Assembly: GCA_040216735.1 (NCBI GenBank)
Contig: JAVJOO010000004.1
Location: 518,966 to 582,965 of the forward strand
Source of the DNA: Alphaproteobacteria bacterium
GTDB lineage: Bacteria > Pseudomonadota > Alphaproteobacteria > SHVP01
DNA length: 64,000 nt
Reading direction: 5' to 3'
Shown: positions 56,455 to 64,000 of the stretch, one piece after another
Numbering within the stretch: position 1 is the first letter of the stretch
Layout: every line of letters starts with the position of its first letter
Position numbers and translations under genes: made by a program
The notes under the pieces: model-generated
What the model was told of the DNA's origin: nothing
What the model saw: only the letters and a program-made list of their open reading frames with translations
The model's database searches: none

Positions 56455-58398
56455 TTAGAACCCGAGGCCGCTGGGCGGTCTGCCGCCGCCTTGAACTGGC
56501 AGCCCGCTCAGGTCCATGGTCTCGAGCAACCCTTCGTTGACGCGCGCGCCGACCTCTTGCTGCAGCGCGACCTGATATTGCGCCAAGATGTCCTGGGCGA
56601 TGCTCGAATTCAGAGTGTCGCGGAGCTGGAGGAGGACGACGTTATCTGTTTCCGGCGATGCATCGAGAACTTCGTCGAGTCTCCCCACCACAAAGCCTGA
56701 TCCGTCGCCAGCTTCAGCGACCGCATAGCCTCCGACATCGATGGTGAATAGTTGGGACACCATCTCCGCCGACACCTCGGACTGGGCCCGGCCACTAGTT
56801 CTAGTCAGCGGCTGGCTCTTTACGAGTCGTGCACCCTTTTCCTGGGCAAGCTCGTCGAGCGCGCGTCCCGCTCGCGCGGCGGCGGCGATTTCTTCGGCGG
56901 TCTGACGCGCGGCTCGCATCTTGAAGTCGCGAATCCATTCCTCGACAACGCCGGCGCGAATATCGGCCAGCGGGCGAGGGGCCTCAGGGCTGATCGTATC
57001 GACGCGGACGACAAAAAATCCTCCGTCGTTGGATTCGACCGGTTCACTGACTTGGCCGGTATCGGTTGCGAAAACCGTGTCGACGAAACGTTCGAGGTCG
57101 GGAATGCCCTGGACGGGTGCTGCGCTGCGGTCGCGTCCGCCGCGATCGATCGCCTCGAGACGTGTCGATGATAGGCGCACCCGGAGAGCGGCGTCTTCGA
57201 GCGTGCGCCCGCCAGCCATTTCGTCCTCCAGGCGGGCAACCAAGTCCTCCAGCCCATCGAATGCCCGGGTCCGGCGGATCTCGCCTTCGAGATCGGCCCG
57301 AACGTCTTCCAGCGGACGCGTGCCTTCCGGCTCAATTTCCGTCACCCGCATCACATGATACCCGAACGCGCTTTGAACCGGATCGCTGATCAATCCCACA
57401 CCGAGGTCGAAAACGGCATCGCCTATTTCTTCGGGCAGATCCAACCACTCGACAACGCCAAGTTCGGTCGCCCCTTGGTTCAAGGCGCCGGTTTCCTGGG
57501 CGACCGTGTCAAAGGAGGCGCCGGCGGCGACGCGTTCGCGCGCGGCAACCGCGGCCTCTTCGGTCTCGTAGATGAGTTGTTCGACCGTGCGCCGTTCCGC
57601 CGTGAAATAGGTGCTCAAGCGGGCGTTGTAGATTCTTTCGAGTTCATCCTGGGTGACCTCGATTTCGTCGATCAATGCGTCCGGTGCGATCCAGACATAG
57701 GTGGCCGACCGGTACTCGGGCGCGATATAGCGGGCTTCGTTCTCTTCGTAGAAGCGAACAAGCGCGGGTTCGTCGGGAGCCGCCGGGTCGGCGACCTGGG
57801 CGACATCAACGACGGCTAGTTGAGCAACGCGCCGTTCCTGGCGATGTTTGTAGATCGGCTCGATCAACGGTCCGGGGGCAAAGGTGCCGACCGAGATGCT
57901 GGAGAGCAACTGATCGCGGGTGAGATCGCGCCGGATGCTGGAGACGAACTCCTCCTCGGACAGACCGTTCTGGGCGAGGGTTTGGAGAAAGCGGTTCTGG
58001 TCGAAGCGGCCGGTTACGTCCTGGAAGGTTTCGCTTCCCCACACGGCATCCCGGACGAGATCGTCGCTGACACTGAGGCCGTAGTCCTGGGCGGTCTCCG
58101 CCAGCATCGTTTGAACGACTAAGCGCGAAATCGTTTGACGCGCGAGGCCGAACTGCCGGCCTTCATCGGGGGATAGCGGACGCCCGGCGCGATTGGACAG
58201 CTCTTGCAGGTCGCGTTGGTAGGAGCGCACGAACTCCGCCGCTGTGATGTCCTTGCCCGCCACGGTGGCCACGGTCGGGTTGCTGCCCGCACCCAAGAAA
58301 ATGTCGCCGATCCCCCACACAGCAAAACTCAGGATAAGGAGACCGAGGAGTATCTTGATGACCCAAGAACTGACGCCTTGGCGGATTGTATCGAGCAT
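56455..58398 (-). CDS. ppiD: Peptidyl-prolyl cis-trans isomerase / periplasmic chaperone PpiD
   Basis: Inner-membrane-anchored periplasmic folding factor of 647 residues. It begins MLDTIRQGVSSWVIKILLGL with a membrane helix (about 12-34), a SurA/PpiD-like N-terminal chaperone domain (SurA_N_3), a parvulin domain at about 260-370 and a degenerate C-terminal parvulin-like half. ATG 58398 is the conserved start. It converges with the cytochrome gene 4 bases away and is divergent from tpiA. Confidence 0.9.
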   Translation of the reverse strand: MLDTIRQGVSSWVIKILLGLLILSFAVWGIGDIFLGAGSNPTVATVAGKDITAAEFVRSYQRDLQELSNRAGRPLSPDEGRQFGLARQTISRLVVQTMLAETAQDYGLSVSDDLVRDAVWGSETFQDVTGRFDQNRFLQTLAQNGLSEEEFVSSIRRDLTRDQLLSSISVGTFAPGPLIEPIYKHRQERRVAQLAVVDVAQVADPAAPDEPALVRFYEENEARYIAPEYRSATYVWIAPDALIDEIEVTQDELERIYNARLSTYFTAERRTVEQLIYETEEAAVAARERVAAGASFDTVAQETGALNQGATELGVVEWLDLPEEIGDAVFDLGVGLISDPVQSAFGYHVMRVTEIEPEGTRPLEDVRADLEGEIRRTRAFDGLEDLVARLEDEMAGGRTLEDAALRVRLSSTRLEAIDRGGRDRSAAPVQGIPDLERFVDTVFATDTGQVSEPVESNDGGFFVVRVDTISPEAPRPLADIRAGVVEEWIRDFKMRAARQTAEEIAAAARAGRALDELAQEKGARLVKSQPLTRTSGRAQSEVSAEMVSQLFTIDVGGYAVAEAGDGSGFVVGRLDEVLDASPETDNVVLLQLRDTLNSSIAQDILAQYQVALQQEVGARVNEGLLETMDLSGLPVQGGGRPPSGLGF

Positions 58399-58530
58399 AC
58401 CGTTGTGTCCTGACGGGGGAAATTTCGTCGCTGTAGAGTCGATATAGCCCCCGCATGGGGCGCCCGCAACCGCATGAAGTCTAACGCACTTTGCCAACAT
58501 CGGCGCGGTGCGGGGCGTCTAGGCCATTCG

Positions 58531-58544
58531 TAACAAATCTGTTA
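58531..58544. promoter_or_regulatory. Small perfect palindrome in the ppiD-tpiA spacer
   Basis: TAACAAATCTGTTA has perfect 5-base arms around AATC and lies 55 bases before the tpiA start in a divergent spacer of 200 bases. It could be an operator, but no known regulator matches by eye. Confidence 0.3.
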
Positions 58545-58598
58545 TGCACGGAAACGCAGAGCAATCGGGTGCGGACCCGCAGAAACGGAGCCTTCGAC

Positions 58599-59360
58599 GT
58601 GGCCGAACGGCGCAAGCTTATTGCTGGGAATTGGAAGATGAACGGGTTGCGCGCCGACGGGATTGCGCTTGCCGGCGGCATTGCCGCCAAAGCATTCCGC
58701 GGCGCACCGGCCTGCGATGTAGTCGTGTGCCCGCCCGCGCCACTGCTGGCAAAATTGGACCGGGCATTCGACGGCAGCACCATCGTCCTCGGCGGTCAGG
58801 ACTGCCACCCGGCGCCCTCGGGCGCCCATACCGGCGACATTAGCGCCGAAATGCTCCGTGACGCGGGGTGCCGCTATGTAATTGTGGGTCATTCCGAACG
58901 CCGCGCCGACCACGGCGAAGGGAACGACCAGGTCCGCGCCAAGGCACACGCCACCCACCGCGCCGGGATGACGGCGATCGTTTGTGTCGGCGAAACCAAG
59001 GAAGACCGCGATGCAAACCGGACGCTCGCGGTGGTAGAGGCCCAAATCGTCGGATCGATGCCGCAAGGTGCGACCGGCGGCAACACCGTCATCGCCTATG
59101 AACCGGTCTGGGCGATCGGATCGGGCAAGACGCCGACGTTGGACGAAATCGCGGCGGTCCATGGGCACATCCGCGGCGTGCTGTCGACGGCCCTTGGGCA
59201 AGAAGCCGCCGGCGTGAGAGTGCTGTACGGCGGATCGGTCAATGCCAAGAACGCCAGCGAAATCCTGGAGGTGACAGCGGTCGACGGCGCGCTTGTGGGC
59301 GGCGCCAGCCTTAAGGTTGAGGATTTCTGGACGATCGTGACGGCCGCCGGCGCCCCATGA
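58599..59360 (+). CDS. tpiA: Triosephosphate isomerase
   Basis: Interconverts dihydroxyacetone phosphate and glyceraldehyde 3-phosphate. TIM barrel of 253 residues: [11 protein letters not shown] at the start with the catalytic Asn-Lys, His in IVGHSERR near 98, catalytic Glu in [15 protein letters not shown] near 168, and [12 protein letters not shown] with phosphate binding. The start is GTG 58599; the frame is open upstream without homology. The stop overlaps the next small gene by 4 bases. Confidence 0.96.
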   Translation: MAERRKLIAGNWKMNGLRADGIALAGGIAAKAFRGAPACDVVVCPPAPLLAKLDRAFDGSTIVLGGQDCHPAPSGAHTGDISAEMLRDAGCRYVIVGHSERRADHGEGNDQVRAKAHATHRAGMTAIVCVGETKEDRDANRTLAVVEAQIVGSMPQGATGGNTVIAYEPVWAIGSGKTPTLDEIAAVHGHIRGVLSTALGQEAAGVRVLYGGSVNAKNASEILEVTAVDGALVGGASLKVEDFWTIVTAAGAP

Positions 59361-59599
59361 CCCACACGCACCGGGCAGGTCCGATCGCCGCGGGCGCACC
59401 TGACCCCGATACCTTGGCCAAGGTATTGTGCGCGGCGGAGCCGGTGTTGGGCCGGCAGCACCCGGTTTGCCAGCTGTTGATCCAGGCAATGGTCGATACC
59501 GACGATATCGGACGGGCGTGGGCGGCGATGGAGGCCTTGGCGCCCGAGCACCGGCGCATGATCGCCGCCGCCCTCGGCGATATTATGCTGGCCGGTTAG
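59357..59599 (+). CDS. Hypothetical small protein coupled to tpiA
   Basis: An 80-residue frame starting ATGA over the tpiA stop. The protein is mostly alpha-helical by composition, with two cysteines (LCAAEP and PVCQLL), and ends [10 protein letters not shown]. There is no signal peptide and no recognised motif. The 4-base overlap and codon use like its neighbours make it likely to be translated. Function unknown. Confidence 0.55.
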   Translation: MTHTHRAGPIAAGAPDPDTLAKVLCAAEPVLGRQHPVCQLLIQAMVDTDDIGRAWAAMEALAPEHRRMIAAALGDIMLAG

Positions 59600-59710
59600 G
59601 GTCCAATGCGGCGGGGTCTGTCGTATTCGCCCCACCGTGGGCCACGGCGCTAGCCAAGCCGCGACGTATGGTATAAAAGCCGCGCAATCCAGCCGGAACA
59701 GTGACACCCG

Positions 59711-60046
59711 ATGATCACCATCATTCTCATTATCCATGTCCTGATCGCCGTGACGGTCATTGTCCTCGTGCTCTTGCAGCGTAGCGAAGGCGGTGCGCTG
59801 GGCATGGGCGGAGGTGGTTCCGGTGGGGGCCTGATGACCGGCCGGGCCGCCGGCAGCCTATTGACGCGGAGTACCGGCATTCTCGCCGCTGCGTTCATGG
59901 CGACGAGCATTCTGTTGGCCATTCTGGCGGCCGCTAACTCCTCGAACCGATCGTTGTTCGAAAACGCGCCCGCACCCGCACCGGCGCCGCAACAACAGGA
60001 ACAACCCGCCGAACCCGCCCGCCCGACGGTCCCGCTGTCGCGTTGA
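59711..60046 (+). CDS. secG: Preprotein translocase subunit SecG
   Basis: Small subunit of the SecYEG channel. The 111-residue protein has two membrane helices (about 2-21 and 56-76) separated by the conserved VLLQRSEGGALGMGGGGSGG loop, and a Pro/Ala/Gln-rich tail typical of alphaproteobacteria. It lies between tpiA and pyrG, its normal place. Confidence 0.95.
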   Translation: MITIILIIHVLIAVTVIVLVLLQRSEGGALGMGGGGSGGGLMTGRAAGSLLTRSTGILAAAFMATSILLAILAAANSSNRSLFENAPAPAPAPQQQEQPAEPARPTVPLSR

Positions 60047-60101
60047 GCGGGATCAGCGCAAGCCCCGATTCCTCCGATTTGTTGTCGCCCGTTCCGTCTA
60101 A

Positions 60102-63980
<3,879 letters not shown>

Positions 63981-64000
63981 GGTCGGGCTCCCCGCCAAAG

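Overview
This 64-kb window is a chromosomal segment of an alphaproteobacterium, most likely of Rhodospirillales type. The case rests on gene order: the end of the nuo operon followed by birA-coaX-rnj-mce-DUF1467-proS-lolCD-dnaE; rpsB-tsf-pyrH-frr-uppS-cdsA-dxr-rseP-bamA-skp-lpxD-fabZ-lpxA-lpxI-lpxB; gltA/gltX/comEC; trpD-trpC-moaC-moeA...lexA; and tpiA-secG-pyrG-kdsA-eno. A short ProRS, monofunctional BirA, type III pantothenate kinase, RNase J, a GTTC-N7-GTTC LexA box and LpxI are also typical. Coding density is very high and neighbouring genes often overlap by 1-20 bases. I see no rRNA, tRNA, CRISPR array, prophage or insertion sequence.

Layout. 1-7.5 kb: nuoG 3' end and nuoHIJKLMN (membrane arm of complex I). 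7.5-11.3 kb: cofactor ligase and kinase, RNase J, methylmalonyl-CoA epimerase, a small membrane protein. 11.3-20.3 kb: a minus-oriented terminator-like hairpin, a secreted hypothetical protein, proS, lolCD, dnaE, an amidase. 20.3-21.7 kb, minus strand: an unusual SAM methyltransferase with a small helical partner. 21.9-36.2 kb: one long plus-strand run joining translation (S2, EF-Ts, RRF), UMP kinase, undecaprenyl-PP, CDP-DAG and DXP-pathway enzymes, outer-membrane assembly (RseP, BamA, Skp) and lipid A synthesis (LpxD, FabZ, LpxA, LpxI, LpxB). 36.2-39.3 kb, minus: gltA and gltX.

39.3-47 kb is the accessory-looking part. It holds two distantly paralogous secreted two-cysteine proteins on either side of comEC, small unknown genes, a second copy of the methyltransferase family, and a 734-base gene-free stretch with a duplicated 38-base motif, REP-like palindromes and three exact tandem 35-base hairpin units next to lexA. 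47-51.5 kb, minus: plsY, moeA, moaC, trpC, trpD. 51.6-56.5 kb, plus: a copper cluster (copA, cueR, a divergent polysaccharide deacetylase, copZ, a c-type cytochrome) behind a textbook MerR-type promoter with a 19-base spacer. 56.5-64 kb: ppiD (minus), then tpiA, a small unknown gene, secG, pyrG, kdsA, eno.

No clearly new defence, secretion or biosynthetic system is visible. The best candidates for something undescribed are the HxQPGG methyltransferase family (two members, one paired with a conserved-looking small protein), the two-cysteine secreted paralogues flanking comEC with a 12-codon leader ORF before one of them, the covarying 35-base hairpin repeats by lexA, and a possible small RNA opposite the operon at 11.4 kb.
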